Below are positions 36,301 through 47,129 of a DNA stretch of 64,000 nucleotides, one piece after another. Position 1 is the stretch's first letter; the number at the start of each line of letters is the position of its first letter. Source of the DNA: Struthio camelus (lineage: Eukaryota; Chordata; Aves; Struthioniformes; Struthionidae); the NCBI RefSeq assembly GCF_040807025.1, contig NC_090981.1:70069645-70133644 (forward strand), read 5' to 3'. The position numbers and the translations under genes were made by a program. Below the pieces are notes generated by a model. It was not told the DNA's origin. It saw nothing but the letters and a program-made list of their open reading frames with translations, and did no database searches.

Positions 36301-38150
36301 ACAGATGCAGAGACGGTGGCTTGATTTTACTTTCCCAGAACACTGAAGCCAAAGGCAAAGTGGACAACGTAATGGTCTGCATAATATAAGGAAATATATA
36401 ACCACTCATCCTCTCTCTCTGATTAAAAAATTTGATGCTCAGACTGGTCATGTGGGATTTACCTGGAGATGTATCAGAAGGCTTCCCACCCAAAGCTGGG
36501 GTCCTAGTTCAGCCTGTTCATCCAGCAAACACAACGGGGAAGGAAAGGGGAAAGAGTTCCTCAGATTCTGGCTCTGGCTTCCCTCCCCAAGGCCAGTTTG
36601 ACCACGGGAGAGTCCAGTTTGACTGGCAGAAGACATAAATTGTCTTGCCTCCCATTCCTGGCAGGGTTTGCCCCTCCTCACTCGTCGTCTAGTAATAGTC
36701 ATCTACCCTGTGTTGAGGAAGTTACCCCTAGGAGCAGGGATCTGTGCCCTTCAACAGGTGGTGAGGAGTCATCTCCATGTAGCAGCCCCTCCCAGGAGTC
36801 TCTTGGGATGGGACAACCTACTGGCCCATATTCAGGACACTGAGCAAAGACCCCATTACTCTTTGGAAAATTCATATTTACAGCTTCACCAGCCAAAACC
36901 TACACAATTCCACGAGTAGCACGCCATTGCTGACAAATCCTGTCCTACAAGCCCACCTCTTCCAAAAGGCGGTATCCCACGGTTAGCATAATGACACTCT
37001 CTGTCTGTAATCATCTTGCTCAGTAGAGTACTCAACTTGCAAGGCCTTTCATCTAGCTATTTTTTAGGGGAAAGGAAAGTAGTGACATTGTAAAAGAGTT
37101 GATTTCTTAATCTTTTCACTTGCAACGTTTTATTGGTATAATTCTTCCTTTAGAACTTCAAATGTTGCAAGGAAGTCAAATATAGACACTAAAAATACTA
37201 GCTTGCTAATACAGTTTAAGCAAAAGAAGAAATAGAGCACTCAGAAAAGGCCAGGCTAATAGCCTTAGCAAAGTTAGAGTAAAGAAGTGGTTAAGGATCT
37301 AGATGATTTAATCCAGTTTTAAGAAAAGGTTTTACAGTGAGCAATTAGATGCTGGTTAAGGAATTAATCACTAATGGGTCATTAACTCTGACTGCTATTG
37401 TACAGTTAACAAGCTGAGGCAGGATTATTAGACTCAGCACCCAATTAAGGAGGAGGAGATATTTACAACAAACTGAACAAATGGGCTTTCAAGATGGAAT
37501 GGGACAGTTTGAAAGAAAGTGTAGGAACACAGAAAACCAGAGACGGTACAAGGAAGATGCAGGTTTGCATATGCCAAGTTCTGTCACTTAATTCATTTGA
37601 AAAATAGTTCCCTCTCTGTGTTCACTTATCCATGTTTAGCTGGATAAAAAAATTTTTTTCGTGCTTTCCCTGAAGGACATGACTACACACTTTATCTCTG
37701 TGTGTGGAGAATCGGTTTTGGGGTTCACATGTCCAACATACTGCAGAAGGCCTTCTTAATGCGTCAGTAAAAGAACAATCACCATAAGCTGACATAACTC
37801 TGTTGGTGGTGGGGGGGTTTTTTGGTTTCTTTTGCTTGCAGGTTTTGGATGAAGGCATTAATAAATGTGAATAGGAATCCTCAGTTGCTATTTCTGATGT
37901 CCTGTTGGTAGATGACCAACTACCTACTAGTGGCTGTCCAGGACATTGAGGCTTATAATCAAGCCTCAATGCTGATTAGAGCGCTAATCAAAGAGTCAAG
38001 AGAGTCTTTCCAGTGACCTTACAGGAGAACACAGAGAAATTGGAGCCCAGGTGGGCAAAAAGTAGTGGTGGGAAAATATTGAAGAACATCACTGAAATCT
38101 TAGGCTGCTACTTGTTAGTCCTCAGCAATAAGCCTGCGTAGCAGTTTTCA
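33360..38150. other. GRP-RAX intergenic DNA, second part
   Basis: No coding exon, RNA or known repeat family is recognised. An AT-rich, homeodomain-site-rich non-repetitive window lies at 37340-37510. Two adjacent hairpins lie at 37944-37990. Confidence 0.5.
37944..37990. repeat. Two adjacent small inverted repeats
   Basis: CATTGAGGCTT (37944-37954) pairs with AAGCCTCAATG (37961-37971) across a six-base loop. TGATTAG (37973-37979) pairs with CTAATCA (37984-37990) across four bases. They are separated by one base. No gene context is seen. Confidence 0.9.
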
Positions 38151-38179
38151 GGCAACAGTTAAAATGTACTCACATGTAG

Positions 38180-39090
38180 GAGGGCTTTCGGCATCGCAGC
38201 CACAGCTGGGCAGCAGCCAAGCAGCAGCGAGCCCGGCGGAGGACGAGCCAGCAGAGCCTGTGCAGTCGCCCACCGGAGCGCGCCTGCTCCCGACCACGGA
38301 GCCCAAGGTGCGCGGCACTTCTCCAGCGCACCAGGAGGAGGAGGAGGAGGAGGCGGCAGCATCCTGCCCCAGGCACCGGCGGGGATGTGGCGCCCCGCAA
38401 GGCTGCAGGCAGGACCTGCTGGGTGATGCAGACCGAGGGGCCCCGGACCCAGCCGGGCAGCGGAAGCCACGCGTCTCGCCCTGCCCCAGAAGCTGACTGG
38501 GGCCCTCAGCCTCCGGGAGCCGTCCTGGCGGCCCGAGGCGGCGAGGTGCCCGGCCGGGCCGAGGGCAGCGGCCCGGCTCGCGGCGGGAAGCTGCGGGCAG
38601 GGGGGGAGGAGGAGGAGGAGGAGGAGGAGGCTGTTGGGGGATCCCCATCGCTCCAGACCGCAAACGGGGCTGGGAAGGGGCGCTGAGGCTGCTGTCTGAG
38701 GTTGAAAAGCTGCCCGAAGGGAAGCGCAACAAAGCTGGCGCTCGCTCCCGCCAGAGCCCTTGGAGACAGGCGCAGGTCGCGCTGGAAGCCGGCCTTCCTC
38801 CGGCCACCGCGAGCGGGGAGCGCTCCCCGGCCGCGCCGAACCTCCCCGGCGCACCACGAGGGCCGCCGCGCCGGGCCCCGGCCCCCTCTCAGCGCCCCCC
38901 GGCCGGCGCAGCAGCGGTGGGCCTGCTCGGCGGGACCCTGCTGCCGGCCCGGCCCCGGCCCCGGCCAGACCGGGGGAGAAGCCAGCAGCCCCGGGGCTGG
39001 CCGGGGACGCGCCGCGGCGAGCCTGGGCAGGGTCCCACCCGCCGTGAGCAGAAGGGCCCAGCTCAGCATCCTGCCCCGCTGTGAGAAACG
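38180..39090. other. CpG-rich block downstream of RAX with GGA repeats
   Basis: A GC-rich block with two short (GGA)n tracts, at 38332-38353 and 38606-38630. No conserved exon is found. It lies beyond the likely RAX poly(A) site, so it could be the start of another transcript or merely GC-rich intergenic DNA. Confidence 0.4.
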
Positions 39091-39239
39091 CGATGGAGGC
39101 CCCTCGCGTAGGTTGTGCCATTTCATGCTACAAAACCAGCGGGAAGCAAACAAAAAACAAAAAGGAAAACAAAACCCAGCAAGGCAACGCAGGCCTCAGT
39201 TCCCAGCCGCCTTACGCAGCTCTTGGCCCTACCGCAGCT

Positions 39240-39245
39240 TTTATT
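39240..39245 (-). terminator. Likely RAX poly(A) signal
   Basis: TTTATT on the plus strand reads AATAAA on the RAX strand, about 260 bases after the RAX stop codon. It is the only canonical hexamer noticed close to the gene end. Confidence 0.6.
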
Positions 39246-39503
39246 GCGACTAAGGTGTCCGGTCGAGGAGGGAGAGCAGAAGAGATGGTTCCTAAGCTAG
39301 ACTCGGGCCCCTAACTGCAGGGCAGGCGGGAAGGGGTTTGGGAAGAGCCAGGATACAAAGCAAGCCAGGGAGAGGACAGCTGCCGGCAGGAGCAGCCCTC
39401 CTTGGCCGGCCCTCTGGGGCAGCCGGGGGGACGAGGGGCCCCTCGGTCACCTCAGCACGCACCCTCCCTGCTGGGTTTTTCCCCTGGTGCAGGAGGACGG
39501 GCT

Positions 39504-39956
39504 TCAGAGCGTCTGCCAGGGTTTGCCGATGGACTGGATGTGCTCCTTGGCCTTCATCCGTAAGGCGGCAATGCTGGTGTTGCGCGGGTCCGTCTCGTCC
39601 AAGGGGAACTTGTCCACAAAGGTGGCTCCGCACTGGTAAGGCGGCGGTGGCCCCATGGCCCCCAAGGGCTGCAGCGTGTGGGTCACCGCCGGAGAGTTCA
39701 GGAAGGGCGGCGGCGTGTAGCTGCCGGGCAGGCTCTGCGGCGAGGCCACGAAGCCGGGCAGCGTCGGCAGGGCCGCGCTGCTGGGCGCGGGCGGGCTGAG
39801 CCACGTCTCCAGCGGCAGGTTGCCGCCGAGGGGGCCCATGGGCGCCGGCTGCGGCGAGCGGTTGAAGGAGAGGATGGGCGAGTCCTGCAGCTTCATGGAG
39901 GTCACTTCCAGCTTCTCCTGCCGCCGCCACTTGGCCCGTCTGTTCTGAAACCACAC
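39504..39956 (-). CDS. RAX: RAX coding exon 3 (end of homeodomain, OAR)
   Basis: Acceptor TTGCAG is followed by [18 protein letters not shown], a Pro/Ser-rich activation region, the OAR motif and TGA (complement of 39504-39506). Confidence 0.97.
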   Translation of the reverse strand: MWFQNRRAKWRRQEKLEVTSMKLQDSPILSFNRSPQPAPMGPLGGNLPLETWLSPPAPSSAALPTLPGFVASPQSLPGSYTPPPFLNSPAVTHTLQPLGAMGPPPPYQCGATFVDKFPLDETDPRNTSIAALRMKAKEHIQSIGKPWQTL

Positions 39957-41690
39957 CTGCAAGCACACCCCCGTTAGCGGGGCTGCCCGGCGGCACGGGC
40001 GCCCACGGACGGCAGAGGCTCCCCCCGGGCGCAGCGGCACCCGCCCCACGCCGCGGAGCCCCCAAAACGCAGGGGCAGGAGGAGGCCGGGCGCGCGGCCC
40101 GGGGCGGGCAGCGGGTTTCGGAGCCGCGTCCCCGCGGGCTGGGCGGACGCGGAGCCTCTTGTTTGGGCGAGAGCGGGCGGCCGGGCTGCGCCCCGCGCCG
40201 GCACCGGTGCCAGCGCCGCGGGTGGGAAGGAGCGCGGAGTGGGGCCGCGGCGGAGCCGGCCCCCTGCCCAGCCTGCCCGTCGGGGCCGGGGCGCCGCTGC
40301 CCCACCGCGCCGGCTCGCAGCAGGTCCAGCCGCCCCGGCTGCCCCGGCCAGGACATGCTGCGGCCCCGCGGCACCCGGACGGAAAAGGACCCGGCACGGC
40401 CGCGTCCCCCTGCGTCCCGCTGTACCCCACCGTGTCCCGCGGCCGTGTCCTGCAGCTGTGCCCCACCGTGTCCCATGGCCGTGTCCCCGTGTCCCCCCGT
40501 GTCCCACTGTGTCCCGCAGTTGTGTCCTGCCGTGTCCCCCCGTGTCCCGTGGCCGTGTCCCGCTGTTTCCCCCAGCCATATCCCCCCGTGTCCCACCATG
40601 TCCCGCGGCTGTGTCCTGCAGCTGTGCCCCACCGTGTCCCGTGGCCGTGTCCTGCCATGTCCCACCGCGTCCCGACGTGTCCCCCCGTGTCCCACTGTGT
40701 CCCGCGGCCGTGTTCTGCCGCGTCCCCCCGTGTCCCGTGGCCGCATCCCACCGTGTCCCGTGGCTGTGTCCGGCTGTTTCCAGCGGCCGCATCCCGCCGT
40801 GTCCCGCGGCCGTGTCCCGCCATGTCCCCCCGTGTCCCGCCGTGTCCCGCGGCCATGTCCCGCCGTGTCCCGCCGTGTCCCGCGGCCATGTCCCCCCGTG
40901 TCCCGCCGTGTCCCGCGGCCATGTCCCGCCGTGTCCCGCCGTGTCCCGCGGCCGTGTCCCCCCGTGTCCCGCGGCCGTGTCCCGCCGTGTCCCGCGGCCG
41001 GGGCCGGGGCCGGGCGGGCCGGAGGCGCTGCCCGTCGGGGCCGCTGGGGCGCGGGGCGGCGCCGGTCCGCGGTGCCGGCGCCGGGGGCCTCCCGGGGCCG
41101 TGGGGGCGGCGGGCGTTACCTGCACGCGGACTTCGGGGAGGTTGACCTTCACGGCGAGCTCCTCGCGGCTGTACACGTCGGGGTAGTGGGACTTCTCGAA
41201 GGCGCGCTCCAGCTCGTGGAGCTGGTAGGTGGTGAAGGTGGTGCGGTTCCGCCGGTGCTTCTTCTTGGGCTGCTCCTCCTCCGACGGCTTCCCCTCGCCG
41301 CCGCTGCCGGCCGGCAGCTCGGGGCTGGCGCCGCCGGGGCAGAAGGGCTCTGGCAGGGGGAGAGAGGCGGTCACCGCCGGGCCAGGCGCCCGCGGAGGCG
41401 CCCCCCGGCCCCCGCCCGCCGCGCTCACCTCGGGGGCGCCCGGCGCGGCCCGGCGGCGGCTCCGCGGGACCCCGGGGGAGGCCGCGCCGGGCGCCGCGCC
41501 GCGCCGCCTCCTTGGCAGCGGCGGCGGCGGCGGGCGGGAGGGGGCCGAGCAGCCCGTCCTCCTTGGCGAAGCCCAGGATGGCCTCGATGCTGTGCAGCCG
41601 CGACGCCGGGCCGCCGGGGCTCCGCGCCGCCGGCGCCGACAGCGCGAAGGCGCCCTCGGCCATGGCGAGCGGGGCGCCGGGCGGGTGCAT
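39504..41690 (-). CDS. RAX: Retinal homeobox transcription factor RAX, three coding exons
   Basis: RAX is the paired-like homeodomain factor that specifies the eye field and retinal progenitors. Exons on the minus strand are 41690-41429, 41349-41120 and 39956-39504, in phase with GT/AG borders, giving 314 residues (human 346). The start [13 protein letters not shown] matches the human start MHLPG...AMADG; the frame stays open far upstream only because of a repeat. The octapeptide-type motif HSIEAILGF is at 33-41. The homeodomain is at 119-178, with Gln50 in [12 protein letters not shown], and is split by intron 2 between VQ and VW as in other paired-class genes. The C-terminal OAR motif is at about 291-305 in [16 protein letters not shown], and the protein ends GKPWQTL. 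The octapeptide, OAR and synteny support RAX over RAX2. The N-terminal linker is Ala/Arg/Gly-rich and shorter than in mammals. Confidence 0.97.
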   Translation of the reverse strand: MHPPGAPLAMAEGAFALSAPAARSPGGPASRLHSIEAILGFAKEDGLLGPLPPAAAAAAKEAARRGARRGLPRGPAEPPPGRAGRPRGERGGRGPGGASAGAWPGGDRLSPPARALLPRRRQPRAAGRQRRRGEAVGGGAAQEEAPAEPHHLHHLPAPRAGARLREVPLPRRVQPRGARREGQPPRSPRAGNARRPHGPGRPPAPAPRTGAAPRPSGPDGQRLRPARPRPRPRDTAGHGRGTRGDTAAGHGGTRRDMAAGHGGTRGDMAAGHGGTRRDMAAGHGGTRGDMAGHGRGTRRDAAAGNSRTQPRDTVGCGHGTRGDAAEHGRGTQWDTGGHVGTRWDMAGHGHGTRWGTAAGHSRGTWWDTGGYGWGKQRDTATGHGGTRQDTTAGHSGTRGDTGTRPWDTVGHSCRTRPRDTVGYSGTQGDAAVPGPFPSGCRGAAACPGRGSRGGWTCCEPARWGSGAPAPTGRLGRGPAPPRPHSALLPTRGAGTGAGAGRSPAARSRPNKRLRVRPARGDAAPKPAARPGPRARPPPAPAFWGLRGVGRVPLRPGGASAVRGRPCRRAAPLTGVCLQVWFQNRRAKWRRQEKLEVTSMKLQDSPILSFNRSPQPAPMGPLGGNLPLETWLSPPAPSSAALPTLPGFVASPQSLPGSYTPPPFLNSPAVTHTLQPLGAMGPPPPYQCGATFVDKFPLDETDPRNTSIAALRMKAKEHIQSIGKPWQTL
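40390..41000 (-). repeat. Minisatellite in RAX intron 2
   Basis: About 600 bp of 'ccgtgtcccgcggc' and 'catgtcccgccgtgtccc' units, more regular towards 40800-41000. It fills about half of the 1163-bp intron. In the RAX sense direction it is G-rich (GGGACACGGC units). The repeat has no stops in most frames, so long open readings through it are spurious. Confidence 0.9.
41120..41349 (-). CDS. RAX: RAX coding exon 2 (first three quarters of the homeodomain)
   Basis: Acceptor CTGCCAG and donor GTAACG flank 230 bases. They encode [17 protein letters not shown] through NLPEVRVQ. Confidence 0.96.
41429..41690 (-). CDS. RAX: RAX coding exon 1
   Basis: 262 bases from ATG (complement of cat at 41688-41690) to donor CCGAG|GTGAGC. 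It carries the HSIEAILGF motif and an alanine run ([12 protein letters not shown]), and ends one base into Glu88. Confidence 0.9.
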
Positions 41691-41863
41691 GGGGCGGCCG
41701 GGCCGGACCGGACCGGACCGGGCCCGGCGCGGCGAGGCGCGGCGCGGCCGTCCCCCCGGCCCCGGGGCGGCGCGGGCGGCTCTGGCGCGGCGCCGCCGGC
41801 GGACCGGCCTCCTCGGGGCGGGGGCAGGGCCGGGGGGCGGCGGGCCGAGCGGGGGGGGAGGCA

Positions 41864-41901
41864 GGCTCGGCTCGGCTCGGCTCGGCTCGGCTCGGCTCGG
41901 C
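41864..41901 (-). repeat. (GGCTC)n pentamer repeat before RAX
   Basis: About seven and a half perfect GGCTC units, about 175-210 bp upstream of the RAX start codon and probably in its 5' UTR or core promoter. On the RAX strand it reads GAGCC, the same pentamer as the degenerate array at 23460-23700. Confidence 0.95.
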
Positions 41902-41994
41902 GTGCCCCGCCGCCCCCGCCGCCCGCAGCCCCCCCGGGCGCCGTCCCGGGCGGCGCGGGGCCAGCGCGGCGCGGCGCAGCCCGACGGGGCGGGG

Positions 41995-43430
41995 GCCGTG
42001 CCCCGCGCCGTGCCCCACTCTGCCCCGCGCCGTGCCCCACTCTGCCCCGCGCCGTGCCCCACGCTGTGCCCCATGCCATGTCCCGCGCCGTGCCCCACGC
42101 TGTGCCCCACGCTGTGCCCCACGCCGTGCCCCACTCTGCCCCGCGCCGTGCCCCACTCTGCCCCACGCCGTGCCCCACTCTGCCCCGCGCCGTGCCCCGC
42201 GCCGTGCCCCACGCTGTGCCCCACGCCGTGCCCCACTCTGCCCCGCGCCGTGCCCCACTCTGCCCCACGCCGTGCCCCACTCTGCCCCGCGCCGTGCCCC
42301 ACGCCGTGCCCCACTCTGCCCCGCACCGTGCCCCACGCTGTGCCCTGCGCCATGCCCCACTCTGTGCCCCACTCTGCCCCACACTGTGCCCCACGCCGTG
42401 GCCCATGCCATGTCCCGCGCCGTGCCCCACGCCGTGCCCCACTCTGCCCCGCGCCGTGCCCCACGCTGTGCCCCACACCGTGCCCCACTCTGCCCCGCGC
42501 CGTGCCCCACTCTGCCCCGCGCCGTGCCCCGCGCCGTGCCCCGCGCCGTGCCCCGCGCCGTGCCCCACGCCGTGCCCCACTCTGCCCCGCGCCGTGCCCC
42601 ACTCTGCCCCGCGCCGTGCCCCACGCCGTGCCCCACTCTGCCCCGCGCCGTGCCCCGCGCCGTGCCCCACTCTGCCCCGCGCCGTGCCCCGCGCCGTGCC
42701 CCACGCTGTGCCCCACGCCGTGCCCCACTCTGCCCCGCGCCGTGCCCCACTCTGCCCCACGCCGTGCCCCACTCTGCCCCGCGCCGTGCCCCACGCTGTG
42801 CCCCATGCCATGTCCCGCGCCGTGCCCCACGCTGTGCCCCACGCTGTGCCCCACTCTGCCCCGCGCCGTGCCCCACTCTGCCCCACGCCGTGCCCCACTC
42901 TGCCCCGCGCCGTGCCCCGCGCCGTGCCCCGCGCCGTGCCCCACGCTGTGCCCCACGCCGTGCCCCACTCTGCCCCGCGCCGTGCCCCACTCTGCCCCGC
43001 GCCGTGCCCCACGCCGTGCCCCACTCTGCCCCGCACCGTGCCCCACGCTGTGCCCTGCGCCGTGCCCCACTCTGTGCCCCACTCTGCCCCACACTGTGCC
43101 CCACGCCGTGGCCCATGCCATGTCCCGCGCCGTGCCCCACGCCATGCCCCACTCTGCCCCGCGCCGTGTCCCACTCTGCCCCACACTGTGCCCCACGCCG
43201 TGGCCCATGCCATGTCCCGCACCGTGCCCCACGCTGTGCCCTGCGCCGTGCCCCACGCTGTGCCCCATGCCATGCCCCGCGCCGTGCCCCACGCTGTGCC
43301 CTGCTCCGCACCCCTCACCATGCCCCACTCTGTGCCCTGCTCCATGCCCTGCGCCATGCCCCACACCGTGCCCCACTCCATGCCCCATGCCGTGCCCCGT
43401 GCCGTGCCCCGCGCCACCCTGCCGAGCCAC
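41995..43430 (-). repeat. 1.4-kb minisatellite upstream of RAX with higher-order duplication
   Basis: Built of 12-bp units (GCGCCGTGCCCC, ACGCTGTGCCCC, ATGCCATGTCCC) and a 10-bp unit (ACTCTGCCCC), often paired as 22 bp. The segment from 42049 recurs at 42781 (offset 732) and the segment from 42311 recurs at 43021 (offset 710), so a block of about 0.7 kb has been duplicated with a 22-bp length difference. The RAX sense strand is G-rich. More than 1000 codons read open on both strands, none of them protein-like. Confidence 0.95.
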
Positions 43431-43439
43431 TCTGGGTTT

Positions 43440-46400
43440 CTCCCCTCGGCAGCTCCAGCCTACGCCTGACCCGTGCGTTGGTTTCATCCGTAACCTCTCT
43501 AAAGGCGACATGAAGGAGGAGGACGCGGTACTGTCCCCTGGTCAAGTGCATAGGGTAAAAAGCACCGGAGGTAAAACTGATGCTCTGGTCCTCTGACGGG
43601 ATGTCTGCCCGGAGTCCTGGCTCCCTTCAAAGCCAGGCTTAAAGTGAGAGCGCGTGTAGGATTTGGGGGAAGATAGACTCTGGAGGCATCTGCAGGAGCA
43701 GATCTTGGCCTTTCAGCCTTCACGAGCCTGGAGAAAGCTCTGGGGAACGTTTCTGAGGAAAGTGTCCAAGTTGCTGGTGTCAGCAAAGAAGCCCCATAAG
43801 ACGAGCTGGTTCTGTGTCCCCTTCCTCTGGCAAGGGAGTGGGGCTGGGGGCCTAGGGAGCAGGGCCTGGCTTCATGGGAGATCTACAAAACCTCTTCAGA
43901 GCTGAGGCAGACAGCCGAAATCTGTGCCTTACCTTACACTGGGCTTGCTGGAGGACATGGACTCAGCACAGTACTAACCAGAGAATGGTATCGTGTCTGC
44001 TACCTCCAGCTTACTCCTACCTGTGCCAATATTTTTCCTGCCTCTCTCTTTCCCTTCTCTTTATTACTTCATCACTTCTGCTAACATCTGCCTCTGACTC
44101 TGCGGTACCAGCTACCTTCTGTCCCAGTTGGTTAAACTGACAAACACAATAACATCCAGAGTGCTTTCCAGTCTGCATTTAGCTTTGAAGATGCTTCCAT
44201 TTCAAACCTGAGAAGGGTGTACATGAAGGAAAAACATCACTACTTCTTCCAGCTATATTAGCCTGTTAAAAGGTATGACCCGTCTCAACAAATCTTCATC
44301 TTTCCTTTTCCCGGGCATCAGGACGTGTAGATTGCCCAGAGGAATCACTCCGAAACAAAGATTGACAGTGTTTGCCTCTGCCCTTGCCCACACGCTGCCA
44401 AGGTTTACGGTCTGATGTCCCAAAGTTAATTCCTTTTCTAAGTGCTCAGCTTTTCCTAATAGCTCCAGGTGAGGTTTGCCTTCCCTGACTGCTTCTTGGG
44501 GAGCGGGGGTTGCAGGAGGGGCCCGGCCATCCGCTGGCAAAGAGGGAAGAGGCCGACAGAAGAGACAAGAAAAGGTTAGTGTGGCTTTTGTGCACAATAT
44601 AAAAAGCAAGTCAATACCATTGTAGGGGCATTGGAGGGTACTCAAAGCAATCAGCTAGGGGCCATTGTGTTCCTTTAATCTACATGTGTATTTCCCAAGA
44701 ACTCTATTAGTGAAGATGAATGAACTGTGCAATGTCCCTAATTTCTTCTAATTTGGAGTTGGGTTTTTATGGCACTCACAACCAGCACAAAACATGCCTG
44801 TCCCTCCAGAAACCCTGGACACACTTAGGAATCCTTTTTGCTTGATGTAGCAAAAAAGACGACAAGATGAGATGAAGCAGCAAAAACACTTTGGCCAGAC
44901 CCTGGTGCAGCAGTAAGTGCCAGCAAGAGTATCGGGTCCTGGCACAGATGCTGCTTTTAGGGCACCTGTCAAATCAGCATACACAGGGAGAAGACTCAAA
45001 ATCTTTGCTGTTAATCACAATGTGAATGCACAGCAAAAAACTTCCACCCCCAAAGCAGCGTACGCATCCCACATGGTGTACAAGAGTTATTCCTCCATAG
45101 CAGAGAAGGAGTTTCCCCTCCCCAGCTACGGATTATTGCGTTTGTATTTGCCATATGTGACTGGCAAATTGGTCATTGTAGCGTCCCTCTTGTAGGGACT
45201 GCAGTTGCTGAAAGTAGAAGGGACTTCCCAGGTCGCAGTCGGTGAGAAATCTGAAGCGGAGCAGAGACGGGCTCTGGCCCTTCCAGCTCCTGCTCTCTCT
45301 TCTCTCTCGGCCCCGCTAAGGCGCAGGCTGCAGTGCCCCGCTGTGCACACGAGGCATCAGACCGCCCTGAGCAGGGAGAACCTGGCTACAGCCTGGAAAG
45401 TCTGATGTTCCTCTGGCAGTTGGAGACTAGCGCCCGCAGAGTTTAAGGCGACAAGAGACAGACAGGTAAGTGGCTGAACGTTTCCCTTTGGGTCTAACGC
45501 ACTGGTTGTTAGCTACATCCTCTGCTGCCGCCGAGTCCCCTGGGACCTGCCTCACACTAGTGTGAAACCTCAGAAACTGATATTGGGGCGCCTTGCAGCG
45601 TCACAAAGGCTGTTTCTCTTGAGAAACGTACAGGGGCAGTCGGGATCAGATCCGAGAATATCCATCGGGGAATGAAATAGTTGGGATACATTACTCGCCT
45701 TTCCAGGAGATGGCTCCCACACGTTTGTTACATCTGTTAGGTGCTTTGCATTGTATTATTACAATAATTATTGCCGTAATTTTTTTGGAAGCTAACAAAA
45801 GTTCTCCAGATGGAGAGCTGCTGAAGGACGGGTGTCTCCTATACCCGCTTCTGGGCGTGGATAATGGGAGCAGTTTTGATCCTGTTGATGCTGTTGAGTC
45901 ATATGTATGGGATGTTATTTGGCCCAATGAAACCCTCACTATAAAACGCCACAGATTATTCCTTCCTGTCCTCCTGTCCTCTCTTCATGTCAAGCTCAAA
46001 GACACAGCGCCTTGCAGACAGGCATTCGAAGCCGAAGTCACTGTGCAGGCGGGACAGCCCTCGCCGGGCCAGCAAGGCGCAGCCGGGAGCTCCTGGCCGA
46101 AAGACAAACAGGACCTCCAAGGTCGGAGGGCCCATGGAAGTGGGGGGAGAGGGAGGGGAGGTGGACCTGCACCCTGCTGCACCTTCCGTTCTCTGTATTT
46201 ATCTTCCAACCGATTTTAAAACTGTGTAAGCTGGCTTTGCTTTTTTCTCCTCTCAAAAGTTGCTGTTTGCGTGGGTTAAGAGCCTTTCGGCCAGCACCGG
46301 GCGCGAGGAAGCTGCTGCCGTGTCCTGCTGCCGCTCCCTCACCCTCCCCTACCTTGATGGTCACCTCCTGCTCCTGGTCTGGTGGGGGTTTTTCTTCCTC

Positions 46401-46500
46401 TGGCCCTAGGGGACTTGGCTGCATCTTCTCCCCCGATTACGAGGCGCTGGGAGGACCTGGTGTCGGGGGCCGGGGCGCGCGCTCGGCCATCCCTGCGGAG
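43440..46500. other. RAX upstream / RAX-CPLX4 intergenic DNA
   Basis: No coding exon, RNA gene or repeat family is recognised. The open frames are short and lack known domains. The frame at 45710-46219 begins with a hydrophobic stretch but has no recognisable homology. Confidence 0.5.
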
Positions 46501-46509
46501 GGAGGGGGC

Positions 46510-46690
46510 GGCCGTTGGGGCCGTAAGGCTATATTAGCACAATCCTGCTTTACTTGTTTTCCAATTAGCCTAATTGAATTCGGATTGCTTAAAATTGGGC
46601 ACCAGAGACGTTTATCTTGATGGGATGACGGCCTTGAGCTCTGGCGATCCTATTAGCTGTAAGAACCCAAATCCCAGGTAGGGTCCCTCC
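46510..46690. promoter_or_regulatory. Candidate conserved noncoding element upstream of RAX (a)
   Basis: This AT-richer, non-repetitive window sits between GC-rich DNA and a CA repeat. It contains clustered homeodomain-type cores (CCAATTAGCCTAATTGAA, GGATTG, CAATCC), about 4.9 kb upstream of the RAX start codon. RAX is known in frogs to be driven by an upstream Otx2/Sox2 element. Identity with that element is not shown. Confidence 0.35.
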
Positions 46691-46737
46691 AGCAGGAGCC
46701 GCCATGTGACCCGGCGCCTTTAAGCCGCTCCTCTTCC

Positions 46738-47112
46738 GTGCGACACACGCGCGCACGCACACATGAACACGCACACATGAACACACGCGCACGCACATGC
46801 ACACCTGCACATGAACACGCGCACATGCACGCACACACACGCACACGAACACACACGCATGAACATGCACATGCGTGCGCACACGCACATGAACACGCAC
46901 ACGCACGCAGATGAACATGCACACACACGTGCGTGCACACACGCACATGAACACGCACACGAACGTGCGCACACACACACACACACACGTGCACACCCGC
47001 ACATGAACACGCGCACACACACACGTGCGTGCACACATGCACATGAACACGCACACGAACGCGCGCGCACACACACACACACACACACGTGCACACGCAC
47101 ACCCGTGCGCAC
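46738..47112. repeat. CA/CG-type compound microsatellite
   Basis: About 370 bp of alternating purine-pyrimidine sequence such as 'gcacacgcacatgaacacgc', with pure (CA)n runs at about 46968-46988 and 47070-47090. Alternating CA/CG sequence of this type can adopt Z-DNA. Confidence 0.93.
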
Positions 47113-47129
47113 AGGTACCCGTGCACGCT

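Larger units (their letters stand above)
41020..41990 (-). promoter_or_regulatory. RAX CpG island and promoter region
   Basis: Dense CpG DNA spans exons 1 and 2 and about 300 bp upstream of the RAX start codon. No convincing TATA box is seen. The upstream side passes directly into the GGCTC pentamers and the long minisatellite. Confidence 0.65.

Noticed and set aside
39504-43511. A minus-strand open frame of more than 1300 codons running through RAX and its upstream repeat
   Set aside because: It reads through two introns and the minisatellite. Only the segments matching RAX exons are protein-like. The rest is [10 protein letters not shown]-type repeat translation.
40163-43596. Plus-strand open frames of about 700-1100 codons ([15 protein letters not shown] repeats)
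   Set aside because: These are antisense translations of the same stop-free minisatellite. They remain open in several frames at once, show no domain and no splice logic.
45710-46219. Plus-strand frame of 169 codons starting with a hydrophobic segment
   Set aside because: The start could pass for a signal anchor, but no family is recognised, the C-terminal half is low complexity, and no promoter or splice context supports it.
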